Assembly: GCF_004210375.1 (NCBI RefSeq)
Contig: NC_134832.1
Span: forward strand, 157,353,592 to 157,417,591
Source: Tachypleus tridentatus
Taxonomy: Eukaryota > Arthropoda > Merostomata > Xiphosura > Limulidae
DNA length: 64,000 nucleotides
Direction of reading: 5' to 3'
In this document: piece by piece, positions 58,501 to 62,209 of the stretch
Layout of the letters: every line of letters starts with the position of its first letter
Position numbering within the stretch: position 1 is the stretch's first letter
Translations under genes and position numbers: made by a program
The notes under the pieces: generated by a model
What the model saw: the letters and a program-made list of their open reading frames with translations, nothing else
What the model was told of the DNA's origin: nothing
Databases searched by the model: none

Positions 58501-59032
58501 ATTCTTCTGTGTATTTGTTTTTTAAAAATGTGGTGATGAAAGAATTACTTCGGACTGATAAAATAAGTGAGGGGTAGGCACACTTTGGACGTGCAAACAA
58601 AGTCACTTTAGTTAAATTCCATAAATTTTGTTAATCTTTCAACAAACGTTTCCAGCCATCTCTTGAAGGGGTTTTACACTAGTTCATCTATAGCTTACCA
58701 AACTATACTTCACAGTAACAGTTAACAAATTGTTACCTTTAGTATGAGTCTGTGGCTAGCTAATATTGCATATTTTAACATGTACTTTTATCACACTAAC
58801 AGATGATATTATGTTTTTATTCCAGACTCTTGAGATAATCAGTTATTTTGGCAGTATTCTGGGATTGTGGATTGGCTACTCCATAGTGCGAATAGGAGGA
58901 ATCATGGCTATTCTTATGCTGCGTTTGGGTGACAAAATCAAAGTCTACATGAAAGATAAAGATATTATGAAGCCGATTCGAAGAGTTGTCACATTTATTT
59001 CAGCATATTTGTTTTCAGAGGAGAGAAGTTAG
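19370..59032 (+). CDS. DEG/ENaC sodium channel subunit (12 exons, 450 aa)
   Basis: Product: a degenerin/epithelial sodium channel subunit. Family members form trimeric amiloride-sensitive cation channels in the plasma membrane, with short cytosolic ends, two membrane helices and a large cysteine-rich ectodomain. Joined exons: 19370-19575, 28759-28816, 29997-30073, 37422-37555, 38352-38509, 39625-39723, 40944-41052, 47660-47750, 49302-49365, 52070-52143, 55163-55238, 58826-59032. They total 1353 nt with every junction in phase. Landmarks: TM1 about residues 20-42; FPAVTAC 59-65; GNCYTFN 128-134; PRPFRTNCTDY 218-228; C302-x3-C306-x3-C310 then Y315; TM2 about 392-414 with GLWIGYS 395-401. The length is slightly short for the family, and the N-terminal His-Gly gating motif is missing, probably in an upstream exon. 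Odd features are Tyr in the filter triplet and Arg404 in TM2. The family assignment is firm; ligand and subtype are unknown. Confidence 0.9.
19858..20190. repeat. Tandem repeat, ~105-bp unit, ~3 copies (intron 1)
   Basis: Three copies of gacttgtggccgtattgtgaaatattaaac... ending ...cgtttcgactaagttggctata, nearly identical. Confidence 0.92.
20645..21025. repeat. Degenerate ~55-60-bp tandem repeat (intron 1)
   Basis: About seven diverged copies of a unit containing gtgaaggtagaatattgccaaaaggggtttgta. The open frames across it on both strands are repeat translations. Confidence 0.75.
21627..21896 (-). mobile_element. tRNA-derived SINE, long family (full length)
   Basis: On the - strand a tRNA-like head (gccaggtaggttaaggtgtgcaac, B-box-like gagagtcgcatcccc) precedes the body (ccactattcgttggtaaaag ... 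ctagctgccttccctctagtc) and a tail rich in caaacaa. An 11-bp duplication tcttgaagtaa lies on both sides (21616-21626 and 21897-21907), marking one insertion event. Same family as the copies at 29236, 40521, 42002 and 56928. Confidence 0.93.
21908..22845. other. Intron 1 interval, nothing recognised
   Basis: No coding, RNA or repeat structure that I can support. Confidence 0.4.
22846..23088 (+). mobile_element. Short inverted-repeat transposon remnant
   Basis: The ends agggtgttcggaaagtcact and agtgactttccgaacacct are inverted copies about 240 bp apart. Inside, the + strand reads FRNKIRRIQACIDANRGHFQHCL followed by a stop (about 22930-22998). This is similar in style to the C-terminus of IS630/mariner-type transposases (arginine-rich stretch, Cys-Ile-Asp, GHF.H.L). 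Most of the transposase is gone. Confidence 0.65.
23090..24378. other. Intron 1 interval, nothing recognised
   Basis: AT-rich; no gene or repeat that I can support on either strand. Confidence 0.4.
24379..24555. repeat. Tandem repeat, ~30-bp unit, 6 copies (intron 1)
   Basis: Copies of aaaagtgtagtaacattaactgtaccatc, alternating actg/actc variants. Confidence 0.92.
24778..25192 (-). pseudogene. Maverick/Polinton-type DNA polymerase B relic
   Basis: On the - strand the readable segments are, in order: FIADVNMLRQCC; CLQFSDECLLQYSTYQ; GAVALIPNHGY; VSIKWLDYLQ; and FNYRVDSF with NTLYEF. Order and wording match a conserved stretch of the protein-primed family-B DNA polymerase of Maverick/Polinton transposons (Asp-rich 'DV..LR..C', 'IP..GY', 'S...WL', 'VDG....NTVYEF'). 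The piece covers about 135 residues of a protein normally above 1000. A 37-bp triplication at its N-terminal side (25081-25180) and decay of the final VYEFxGCxxHGC block show it is non-functional. No integrase, ATPase or capsid partner was found nearby. The assignment rests on remembered motifs. Confidence 0.72.
25081..25180. repeat. 37-bp repeat, ~2.6 copies, inside the polymerase relic
   Basis: gcagcatattgacatctgcaatgaaggcagcactggc is repeated. Because 37 is not a multiple of three, each copy shifts the polymerase frame. Confidence 0.9.
25200..26960. other. Intron 1 interval, weak coding hints only
   Basis: No supported gene. On the - strand about 25585-25760 a stop-terminated open stretch without a Met (containing DINSKEALLTDLIGC) looks protein-like but matches no family I know. 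Confidence 0.3.
26965..27078 (-). CDS. Candidate antisense exon encoding a signal peptide
   Basis: On the - strand an ATG at 27076-27078 opens a 38-codon segment. It begins with a classic secretory signal (MIAVLFTFILLLNVIASCG), continues QSLSPGEMDAQPQPLSLKT, and ends exactly at a consensus donor ACA|GTAAGT (26959-26964). An acceptor-like tatatattacag lies just upstream, at about 27110 on the + numbering. This would be the first coding exon of a small secreted protein nested antisense in intron 1 of the channel gene. I could not identify the following exon with confidence (a weak candidate is 26594-26625, - strand). The frame is also open upstream of the Met. It may be chance. Confidence 0.3.
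27475..27625 (-). repeat. Unclassified dispersed repeat, copy 2
   Basis: The stretch cagtcacctccaaaatctaggttacatcttatatctcacatcatagtctgtacc is the diverged reverse complement of 15059-15190, including the flanking cctcaccacaatgtggg part. Confidence 0.65.
27672..27820. repeat. TA and CA/TG microsatellites (intron 1)
   Basis: catatatatatatataaataaatatat at about 27672 and cacacacacatatatatatatatgtttgtgtg at about 27784. Confidence 0.9.
27830..28758. other. Distal intron 1, nothing recognised
   Basis: AT-rich sequence with repeated taattaa motifs near 28490-28580; no feature supported. Confidence 0.4.
28759..28816 (+). CDS. Channel exon 2 (58 nt)
   Basis: Acceptor tgttttactttag|g and donor acg|gtaagt (full consensus). 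The first base completes Gly69; then 19 codons read VPRYISRIWKITREITNIT, the start of the ectodomain after FPAVTAC. Short but supported by phase on both sides. Confidence 0.8.
29228..29517 (+). mobile_element. tRNA-derived SINE, long family, with 8-bp duplication
   Basis: The SINE body spans 29236-29509, between agcttcaa at 29228-29235 and 29510-29517. The head ggcgtaaggcgtgcgactcgtaa with B-box-like cgcgggttcgcgcccc is followed by the usual body. It landed in the first unit of the minisatellite that follows: part of a repeat unit (tatgttgtgaggtagcttcaa) sits to the left of the SINE. Confidence 0.92.
29510..29945. repeat. Minisatellite, 40-bp unit, ~11 copies (intron 2)
   Basis: Nearly identical copies of gttgtgaggtagctttaatcagatgactatattatgtcat, ending about 50 bp before channel exon 3. 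Confidence 0.95.
29997..30073 (+). CDS. Channel exon 3 (77 nt)
   Basis: Acceptor ttatttcttttcgtag; codons start PIANELSCYKMKKLDTISSN and continue CYYHR. The ELSCYK...SSNCYYH cysteines fit the finger-region 'LLSC....C' segment of DEG/ENaC proteins. The donor ag|gttgtt is weak (no A at +3, no G at +5), but its phase 2 exit matches exon 4 exactly, so I keep it. A different donor or a small skipped exon is possible. Confidence 0.72.
30074..30770. other. Intron 3, proximal part
   Basis: Nothing certain. The right half may be decayed 5' sequence of the LINE that follows. Confidence 0.35.
31028..31610. repeat. Minisatellite, 68-bp unit, ~8 copies, inside the LINE
   Basis: The unit aatatgacaaacgtaccagtagttggaattaaggtgatactctgtagtgagataagcaatcaaactgg repeats with one short and one deleted copy. 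It separates the endonuclease and reverse-transcriptase parts of the LINE. Confidence 0.94.
32433..32565 (+). mobile_element. tRNA-derived SINE, short family
   Basis: gcctcagtagcacagcagtaaaactgcggacttacaacgctagaaa, then ggtttagatacccgtgg (B-box-like) and gtgtagctttgtgcttaattc with an A-rich end. It is inserted in the LINE reverse transcriptase. Fragments of the same family occur at about 13325-13415 (-), 36905-37005 (+) and 50115-50215 (-). Confidence 0.82.
33533..33727 (+). pseudogene. Intact C-terminal fragment of the CR1-like ORF
   Basis: A 64-codon open piece of the LINE's C-terminal region (RLRPLNLVYFQKEGARGHLN, then EVFKVLKGI) resembles the conserved 'R..L.L..LE.RR.RGDL...YK...G' stretch downstream of CR1-type reverse transcriptases. 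It is a remnant, not a separate gene. Confidence 0.75.
34062..34445. repeat. Minisatellite, ~64-bp unit, 6 copies (intron 3)
   Basis: Copies of acagtggccactattagcacttcttcacttcacctgtccagtgcctaggtcttttttaatttacg. Alternate copies carry tcatctctcc and gtgcctagatc, suggesting a two-unit higher-order block. Confidence 0.94.
35010..36107 (+). mobile_element. Tc1-like element, 5' end lost
   Basis: The right end gattttggccagcagtg (36091-36107) and about 220 bp of its arm are shared with 9905-10120. The left inverted repeat is absent. The element sits inside the second LINE relic. Confidence 0.82.
35040..35850 (+). pseudogene. Tc1-like transposase relic
   Basis: Recognisable in scattered frames: RTRLRRLLTQNAAQ near 35110; PHHETARLNFAEKH near 35225; a catalytic-Asp region around gttctctgatgagaaa (FSDEK, 35300); a glycine-rich GGDSIITWGF near 35405; and SPELNPIEYVWGG with the final acidic residue near 35650-35680. 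Several stops and frameshifts. It is the catalytic half that the copy at 9470 lacks. Confidence 0.8.
36750..36857 (+). mobile_element. tRNA-derived SINE fragment (tctccggatttac family)
   Basis: ggtaagtctacggatatataatactaaaatcacggactcgatttccctcgg, then gcagacagataaaagtggctttgctaggagaaaa: a diverged copy of the family at 50931 and 61956. A fragment of the other short SINE follows at 36905-37005. Confidence 0.7.
37107..37285. repeat. Minisatellite, 33-bp unit, ~5-6 copies (intron 3)
   Basis: Copies of agtagttttattatattctgtttttgtctagtc. The unit length is a multiple of three, which explains the open frame through it; it is not coding. Confidence 0.93.
37422..37555 (+). CDS. Channel exon 4: GNCYTFN motif
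   Basis: Acceptor ttctttttaatactag. The first base completes Arg114; the exon then reads ANLFTYCYRDEVYGNCYTFN and on to SHKKN. G-N-C-Y-T-F-N is the family signature following the finger domain. I chose the donor c|gtacgt at 37556 over gtgttt at 37560 because it has the better consensus and only its phase 1 exit joins exon 5 in frame. Confidence 0.9.
37556..38351. other. Intron 4, nothing recognised
   Basis: AT-rich intron without repeats that I can support. Confidence 0.5.
38352..38509 (+). CDS. Channel exon 5: ectodomain beta-sheet region
   Basis: Acceptor ttctgctgttttcag; donor cgg|gtaaaa. After the split Gln159 it reads LKFMMYLPNEKPES ... VWFITFHSPQVAPN ... RILKPGYFYQYYFTR. This corresponds to the family's 'GL.i.l......y.....aG..v.iH...' segment followed by the '.l.PG' strand. 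An alternative upstream acceptor (ag at 38299-38300) would also be in frame, adding 17 residues, but has a poor pyrimidine tract. Confidence 0.88.
38780..39285. repeat. Minisatellite with 134-bp higher-order unit (intron 5)
   Basis: The basic ~67-bp unit is tttaaatgtatttaaagttctatgtgtatgataatttaaact followed by either atttaaaggcctaaatgaataatga or gtttatagtcctaagtgaatgatga. The two versions alternate, so the true period is 134 bp (markers near 38861, 38995, 39129). Confidence 0.93.
39286..39624. other. Distal intron 5, nothing recognised
   Basis: No feature seen apart from the acceptor region of exon 6. Confidence 0.5.
39625..39723 (+). CDS. Channel exon 6: PRPFRTNCTDY motif
   Basis: Acceptor ctgtttatcgacag; donor gag|gtaact. 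Thirty-three codons in phase 0 at both ends: KSSLLLPRPFRTNCTDYEKM and onward to GLLDKE. 'L..P..T.C.DY' is the conserved DEG/ENaC block that opens the cysteine-rich domain. Confidence 0.9.
40510..40800 (+). mobile_element. tRNA-derived SINE, long family (intron 6)
   Basis: Full-length copy at 40521-40789 with head ggcctggcatggcctagcgcgtaaggcgtgcgactcg, B-box-like ggggttcgcgcccg and the standard body. It is bracketed by ctttacttcca (40510-40520) and ctttatttcca (40790-40800), a duplication with one mismatch. Confidence 0.92.
40944..41052 (+). CDS. Channel exon 7 (109 nt)
   Basis: I found this exon because exons 6 and 8 are out of phase with each other. The acceptor tctatagttatgtcag and donor cgag|gtaaga enclose exactly the required phase 0 to phase 1 open segment, MECLENVTYTTCNTVNYFIS followed by PFAFESGTKLQRITLR. 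Its two cysteines lie where the family has 'C...C' after the C.DY block. Asn-Val-Thr is a potential N-glycosylation site. It is too short to show up as an open reading frame on its own. Confidence 0.82.
41053..42001. other. Proximal intron 7, nothing recognised
   Basis: Very AT-rich, with tatataagtaatattttatt repeats near 41211-41255; no further feature. Confidence 0.45.
42002..42697 (+). mobile_element. Nested long-family SINEs with multiplied tRNA heads
   Basis: Four tRNA-like heads (ccaggtgggttaaggcgtgcgactcgtaatgtgagggtcgcgggttcg) lie in tandem at a 70-bp period from 42002 to about 42285. A complete SINE body follows, to about 42484, and then a second, older body (42497-42697) with no head. 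gcattcccgtcg occurs at 42059-42070 and again at 42485-42496. The simplest reading is an old SINE (head 42002-42070, body 42497-42697) hit inside its head by a younger SINE with three heads (42071-42484). Confidence 0.88.
42775..43070. repeat. Minisatellite, 33-bp unit, ~9 copies (intron 7)
   Basis: Copies of gtatgaaagactctaacataaaggatatatttt. The 33-bp period keeps frames open on both strands, but neither encodes a recognisable protein. Confidence 0.94.
43071..43877. other. Intron 7 interval, nothing recognised
   Basis: No supported feature. Confidence 0.4.
43878..45149 (-). mobile_element. mariner-family transposon (1272 bp)
   Basis: The ends tcaggtcatctcttaagtaatgtacaatttt and (reverse complement) tcaagtcatcccataagtaatttccgaaaattt form about 30-bp terminal inverted repeats, flanked by TA on each side (43876-43877 and 45150-45151). 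The length is typical of mariner. Confidence 0.93.
43990..44967 (-). pseudogene. Degenerate mariner transposase
   Basis: On the - strand it starts near 44967 with MDVSEEHIRHIMLYEFKKGN, the mariner N-terminal helix-turn-helix, then WFQKFKSGD near 44830. Next is HSTVNRHLQQLGKMSEFGKWV with LTEANHRARV near 44590-44680. A VTGDE-type first aspartate site lies near 44515, and a YRDNVRP relic of HDNARPH near 44235-44255. A stop follows the SDWR near 44517, and more stops and frameshifts come later. Long pieces at 44517-44750 and 44887-45072 are still open. Confidence 0.9.
45150..45490. other. Intron 7 interval, nothing recognised
   Basis: AT-rich with no structure beyond the mariner target site. Confidence 0.4.
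45490..45990. repeat. GC-richer unclassified segment
   Basis: A ~500-bp patch of clearly higher GC than its surroundings. It has recurring catggc/gtggcct...aacatcat and tgacatcataa motifs and ends gtttctgtataaagtttggtgaatc. There is no open frame. It looks like part of an interspersed repeat of unknown class, but only one copy is in the window. Confidence 0.4.
46302..46895. repeat. Minisatellite, ~41-bp unit, ~14 copies (intron 7)
   Basis: Copies of ttttagttaatcaggaacgagattatcacacacatatagga with moderate variation; some have gaggatttt or a deletion. Confidence 0.94.
46945..47349. mobile_element. MITE-like element with 24-bp inverted ends
   Basis: gtgttatttctcaattgcttatgc (46945-46968) and gcataagcaattaagaaataacac (47326-47349) are inverted copies with one mismatch, 405 bp end to end. 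The inside has no coding capacity. The target duplication is not obvious. Confidence 0.7.
47660..47750 (+). CDS. Channel exon 8: cysteine cluster
   Basis: Acceptor tgtattatttcaccag; donor ag|gtaagt. Entered in phase 1 (completing Gly281), it reads VAYDVSCYEKVVQNKK ... NYCETVCRQPC. The C-x3-C-x3-C spacing followed in the next exon by ...Y is the 'C.C..PC....Y' block that precedes TM2 in the family. The other two frames do not give this pattern. Confidence 0.9.
47751..48760. other. Proximal intron 8, nothing recognised
   Basis: No supported feature. Confidence 0.4.
48763..48862 (+). mobile_element. 3' fragment of long-family SINE
   Basis: gcagctgccttccttttgctttataacttcaaaattagggatgcctagagcagataatcctagaatagctttgtg matches the 3' half of the long SINE body, diverged. 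Confidence 0.75.
48950..49075 (-). mobile_element. tRNA-derived SINE (tctccggatttac family)
   Basis: On the - strand: ccccctggtagtccagcggtatgtctccggatttacaacgctaaaatcagggattcgattcccctcggtgggctgag. Promoter A- and B-box-like parts are intact; same family as 50931 and 61956. Confidence 0.85.
49302..49365 (+). CDS. Channel exon 9 (64 nt)
   Basis: Acceptor tatatttatttttag; donor agg|gtaagt. It completes Arg311 and then reads KIIYETKQKRSYWNLVKEES and R. 'PC....Y....S..W' continues the conserved block from exon 8. Confidence 0.88.
49740..50430. repeat. Dispersed ~0.7-kb repeat in intron 9, copy 1
   Basis: Segments taagaatcaacaatatat, ctcaacattgtttataaatttgt and tatatcaatcttgttggcaagtgtcataaat ... 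tctggctatttaaaattgtaat recur in the same order in intron 11 (55440-56190), diverged. A short - strand SINE fragment lies at 50115-50215 within this copy. Confidence 0.6.
50431..52069. other. Rest of intron 9
   Basis: Apart from the SINE at 50931-51052, nothing recognised. Confidence 0.4.
50931..51052 (+). mobile_element. tRNA-derived SINE (tctccggatttac family)
   Basis: gggttccccgctagtatagcggtaaatctacggatttgcaaagctaaaatcaggggttcgatttcccttgg, then cagcagatagcctgatgtggctttgctataagaaaatgcacacac. Confidence 0.87.
52070..52143 (+). CDS. Channel exon 10 (74 nt)
   Basis: Acceptor gtctttattttag; codons DKDVRDWIYMLNTTMNWTLS and KEFI. The donor ga|gtaagg lies just before an in-frame TAA at 52145, and its phase 2 exit fits exon 11. 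This is the 'palm' region before the last ectodomain strands; N-T-T and N-W-T are potential glycosylation sites. Confidence 0.82.
52553..53035. repeat. Degenerate tandem repeats (intron 10)
   Basis: Loose copies of aattattgacaataattatagatagttatagt (about 43 bp), then a longer ~115-bp theme with gccatttatttacaatagttataggagagtttagcaagaat. Strongly diverged. Confidence 0.6.
53715..54005. repeat. Tandem repeat, ~69-80-bp unit, 4 copies (intron 10)
   Basis: Copies of ttatttaaattatcaatgtgataaataccaaaatgttaaggtattacgaagcctaacctaaattatagc. Confidence 0.9.
54137..54475. repeat. Tandem repeat, ~103-bp unit, 3 copies, plus TA microsatellite
   Basis: Three near-identical copies of gataacagtatgttttacaacatgaataaattactctaaggtg... 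through ...gggattagataaaacttgtaagaat, followed by tatatatatatatgtgtgt at about 54451. Confidence 0.92.
54476..55162. other. Distal intron 10, nothing recognised
   Basis: AT-rich; ends in the long pyrimidine tract of the exon 11 acceptor. Confidence 0.45.
55163..55238 (+). CDS. Channel exon 11: pre-TM2 strand
   Basis: Acceptor catttttttcag; donor cag|gtattt. It completes Asp357 and reads TQLLFVSIQSGNSEHLVYKY and VPRFQ, matching the final ectodomain strand '.l.i.......y....y....l' that enters TM2. Confidence 0.85.
55440..56190. repeat. Dispersed ~0.7-kb repeat in intron 11, copy 2
   Basis: Diverged counterpart of 49740-50430: taagaatcaacaatatat near 55455, ctcagtattgtttacaagtttgt near 55962, gtatcaatcttgttggcaaatatcataaat near 56077 and tctggctatatgaagtcgtaat near 56153. 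This copy also has an internal duplication of the middle segment (about 55855-55975). Confidence 0.6.
56191..56925. other. Intron 11 interval
   Basis: Contains one short hairpin-like pair (gtgataaaattcgttttaagattttaatttagaatgaattttatcac, 56231-56277); otherwise nothing recognised. Confidence 0.45.
56928..57164 (-). mobile_element. tRNA-derived SINE, long family, head truncated
   Basis: On the - strand the body (ggacggctagcgcaaacagccctctcgtagctttccgcgaaattc at its 3' end) is complete, but the tRNA head stops at ccgagggctacatgttcgaattcccgtc. More diverged than the copies at 29236 and 40521. Confidence 0.88.
57165..58230. other. Intron 11 interval, nothing recognised
   Basis: ctacaccaattttggaggccttactgtctctgcaagtgtag (57642-57682) could be LINE-derived, but I cannot support it. 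Confidence 0.35.
58235..58400. repeat. Minisatellite, 33-bp unit, 5 copies (intron 11)
   Basis: Five identical copies of ggatgtatgtgtcggaatgttagcactatgttt. The open frames on both strands are repeat translations. Confidence 0.95.
58826..59032 (+). CDS. Channel exon 12: TM2, filter and C-terminus
   Basis: Acceptor atgtttttattccag at 58825; stop TAG 59030-59032. The exon encodes LEIISYFGSILGLWIGYSIV and the rest of TM2 (RIGGIMAILML), then a short basic cytosolic tail ending SEERS. GLWIGYS aligns with the 'GL..G.S' pore motif; G399-Y400-S401 is the filter triplet. The usual Asp/Asn-Ile-Gly-Gly just before it is Y-F-G-S, and the usual Glu six residues after the filter serine is replaced by Gly. 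Confidence 0.93.
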   Translation, partial: TLEIISYFGSILGLWIGYSIVRIGGIMAILMLRLGDKIKVYMKDKDIMKPIRRVVTFISAYLFSEERS

Positions 59033-59085
59033 ACTGTGTGTCTGATATTATCAATAACTCTTTTAAGCTTTCTTGGTGGTCCTTT

Positions 59086-59091
59086 AATAAA
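59086..59091 (+). terminator. Probable polyadenylation signal AATAAA
   Basis: The canonical hexamer lies 54 bases after the channel stop codon and is the first in the 3' flank. It would give a very short 3' UTR; later AT-rich candidates exist. Confidence 0.55.
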
Positions 59092-59465
59092 ATTCATAAT
59101 CATCAGATATTCTAAATTTTTTGTCATCAACTTCTGAAATTTTCTTACATCTTATCTACACATTCATAGAAATATCAATCACTTTTCATATTGTTCACGG
59201 TTCGTTTGTCATTTATATCGTTTAAAACTCTGAAGTAAAATATTGTTTTTCATATCTAATGAATGTCCAATAATTGATACTGATATCGTAACTATAAAGA
59301 AATTTAATTCTATTTATAATTCAGTAAATTCTGAAAACGTAAAAAAAAAGATGGGGAAAATAATTATTTATATAATCCACTCTGGATTAAGTTTGACAAC
59401 TTAAACTTATGGTATTATCATTGAGAATTTGTGATAACGTGTTATTTTTTTATTCAAAATAACTA

Positions 59466-59876
59466 TTATAAAATACTATACCTTCATTATAAGTTGTATT
59501 ATACTAAGATAACATTGTATATCATATGTATAAAATAGTTATACTATGTTATCATGGTTTAAACATATGTAGCTTCTGATTTATGGTATTAGATACAAAT
59601 TATTCTTGATAAAAGACAAGACAATATAATAAAATGTTTACACATCTCGGATTAAAAATCCATAATATTATCGCTAAAAGGGCTATGATACATATCGCTT
59701 TCAAATGTTATTTTAATCACTAACTGTTTCAACAATTTTGACTTACGTTAAGAATATCCCTATGATAACATAGTACAACTATTATAAAATACTATATCTT
59801 GATTATAAGTTGCATTATACTAAGATAACATAGTAGCTCATGTGTATATAATAGTTATACTATGTTATCATAGTTT
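59466..59876. repeat. Direct repeat pair, ~100 bp
   Basis: ttataagttgtattatactaagataacat ... aatagttatactatgttatcatggtttaaa at about 59466-59568 recurs at about 59778-59876. The two copies bracket the left arm of the inverted-repeat element below. Confidence 0.75.
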
Positions 59877-60475
59877 AAATATTCTTTATAACATACTTTT
59901 AAACTATTATAACGTAATATACCCTCTTAACAGCGTGCGCTTAAAATATCGGTTTTTGTATTTAAATGCGGAATTGATGATGTATCAGCCTTATATAGTA
60001 AGGAAAAATACATTATTTTTATCATAAACTTAATAGTTGTATAATAGCTTGGGAATAGGTTCTTATTATTGATTTACAGTGACAAGCCTTTTTAACTTAA
60101 TATGTGTTGTATCATTTTTTATTTTCGTTAAGAATACGATAGTAAAAAGTAATTTAAATGTAATTTAAAAAGATATAATTGCTAATTTCATATTTATGTC
60201 TACAACAGGTCTTCGATTTTTATTTTTAAAATTAAGTAAGAGAGTTTTGCAAAATTTACAAAGCCTCTCTTTAAGTACGAAATTTTTATACTTCAATTGT
60301 TATCTCTAACGATCACTTACATATACGTATAATATTATCACATAATAACTTATTTATGAAGAACTAGGGATATTCTTAATGTAAGTCACAATTGTTAAAA
60401 CAGTTAGTGATTAAAATAGCATAACTCTTTTAGCGATAACATTATGGATTTTTAATCCGATATGTGTAAATGTTT
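59635..60475. mobile_element. Inverted-repeat element, arms ~120 bp
   Basis: tgtttacacatctcggattaaaaatccataatattatcgctaaaag ... gacttacgttaagaatatccct (59637-59762) is the reverse complement, about 85% by eye, of 60366-60475. A ~600-bp non-coding centre separates the arms. It looks like a foldback or MITE-type DNA element of unknown superfamily. Confidence 0.65.
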
Positions 60476-60648
60476 CATTACAGTGCACAACAATTTTTTG
60501 AAACGTTTTGCTTCCTGAAAGGTTTTTGCTGATTGTGACAGGTATCTGGTAGGTATCCACAAATATAGGTTTGGTTTTGCTTCCTCACGTAGGAACTCTG
60601 AGAAATAGACAGTTAACTGTATACCAGCAATAACATATTTAATTGCGT

Positions 60649-60900
60649 TTATGTTTCTAATACGCTATTAAGTTCAACATAATTAAAAGTGTTTTGCTCC
60701 TGATTTTCGTTTCTATTCAATATCTGGTGCATCACGTTGCAGTGTCCAACAGTAGTCAATAAGCATTGACGGATTCCAGTTGCCCTGATATTGTTTTTCC
60801 ATTGTAGCAAAACTGAAGATTTCGATGAAACAGTATGTGATGGACAAATTTGAATGTGATTTTCATGATCAGCAGCCAAAACTCTACAAGGAACACTCAA
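60649..60900 (-). other. Unrecognised open segment, 83 codons
   Basis: The - strand stays open from a TTG at 60900 to a stop at 60649 (begins SVPCRVLAADHENHIQICPS). Composition looks more protein-like than neighbouring frames, with several Cys and His. There is no ATG at the start, no family match that I know, and an upstream in-frame stop is likely. It could be a fragment of an old processed gene or element. Confidence 0.2.
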
Positions 60901-61943
60901 CAGTGTTCAAGAAGCAAAAACTTTGTTTTGCAGTGTTATATTGTCCTGTATTCTATCAAGAATAATTTGTATTTAGTACCATAACTCAGAAGCTACATGT
61001 ATTAATCTTTTATTCTTACGCAGTTGGTCTACCTTAATAAAATTTAAAGTACTCACTGAATTTATTTATTCATTTCGAAATGGAAATATATCATCTTTAC
61101 AGACCCGAAAGAAAGCAACTTAGAAGCTAGTGTTTTGTTTTTGCACATTTACGAAATTCGTGGATTACAAACAAAAGTAAAGTTTCCAAAGGATTGCTGT
61201 TAATTTATTTATTCTTAAATCACAGTTACAGTATTTATTTATTTAAATGCTAAAAAATCCCAATATTAAACACTTGAAAAACATTTAGATAAAGACAAAT
61301 AAATTACAAAAAATGTATAAGCTAACAATATATCAATTTGATAGGCAGGTAAAGTTGGGTATTGGTCATTTATTACGGGTTCCAAAAGGACAGTTAAAAT
61401 AACCTAAGCTGCCCTTAAAGTGCTTTTTACATCATAGGTAGAACACAACTACCTACATACATCGACAATGTATAATGTTTCAAATATTTAATTAAAAACC
61501 ATATGTTTTGGTGGACGTCTAAATTTTCTCCCTAGTTTCAAGTGTCAAATAAAGCCTGATTTATATATATTGAAAACATATCTATTAGATGATTCGAGTC
61601 TTGAATTATTAAAAATTTTGTATTTATACTAAAGATGCTATCTGATACTGTCCACAATTTAGAAATAGTGATCACAGGAAAGGTAAGCTACTTTATAGTA
61701 TAACATGAATTCGAAACAAGTGCTCTCCAGCACTGAAATTCTAGGCTTCATCTCGTGGCAAATTTTAAGATCACTTTTACTAATGGCCAATATAAAACTT
61801 CATTTGAACACAAAATTAAAAAAAAATAATTCATGAGTGGTTAAATAAGAAGCAACTAAATCTTCAAAAATATATTTTTCATAGCATTATAAATACTGTG
61901 TCTAAATTGGATTATAATCATGAAACTACATGACTCATTATTA
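60901..61943. other. 3' flank interval, nothing recognised
   Basis: No supported feature. Confidence 0.4.
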
Positions 61944-62090
61944 ATGTAATAATTAGCCCCCCGCTAATACAGCGGTATGTCTCCGGATTTACAATGCTAC
62001 AATCAGGGTTTCGATTCCCCTGGGTAGGCTGAGCAGATAGCCCTTTGTGGCTTTGCTATAAGAAAAACACACAAACACATGTAATAATTA
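61944..62090 (+). mobile_element. tRNA-derived SINE with 12-bp duplication
   Basis: The SINE body 61956-62078 (gccccccgctaatacagcggtatgtctccggatttacaatgctac ... gattcccctgggtaggctgagcagatagccctttgtggctttgctataag) lies between identical atgtaataatta copies at 61944-61955 and 62079-62090. The A/B-box-like tRNA promoter is well preserved. Confidence 0.93.
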
Positions 62091-62209
62091 ATTATCTAAA
62101 CATGAACTTCAACAACTAATACAGTTTCAAATCTAAAAAAATTCTTAATAAAAACGCTAGTGGTGATAAAAATCAGTTATCTTATAACTTTAAAACGTGC
62201 TTGCAACAT

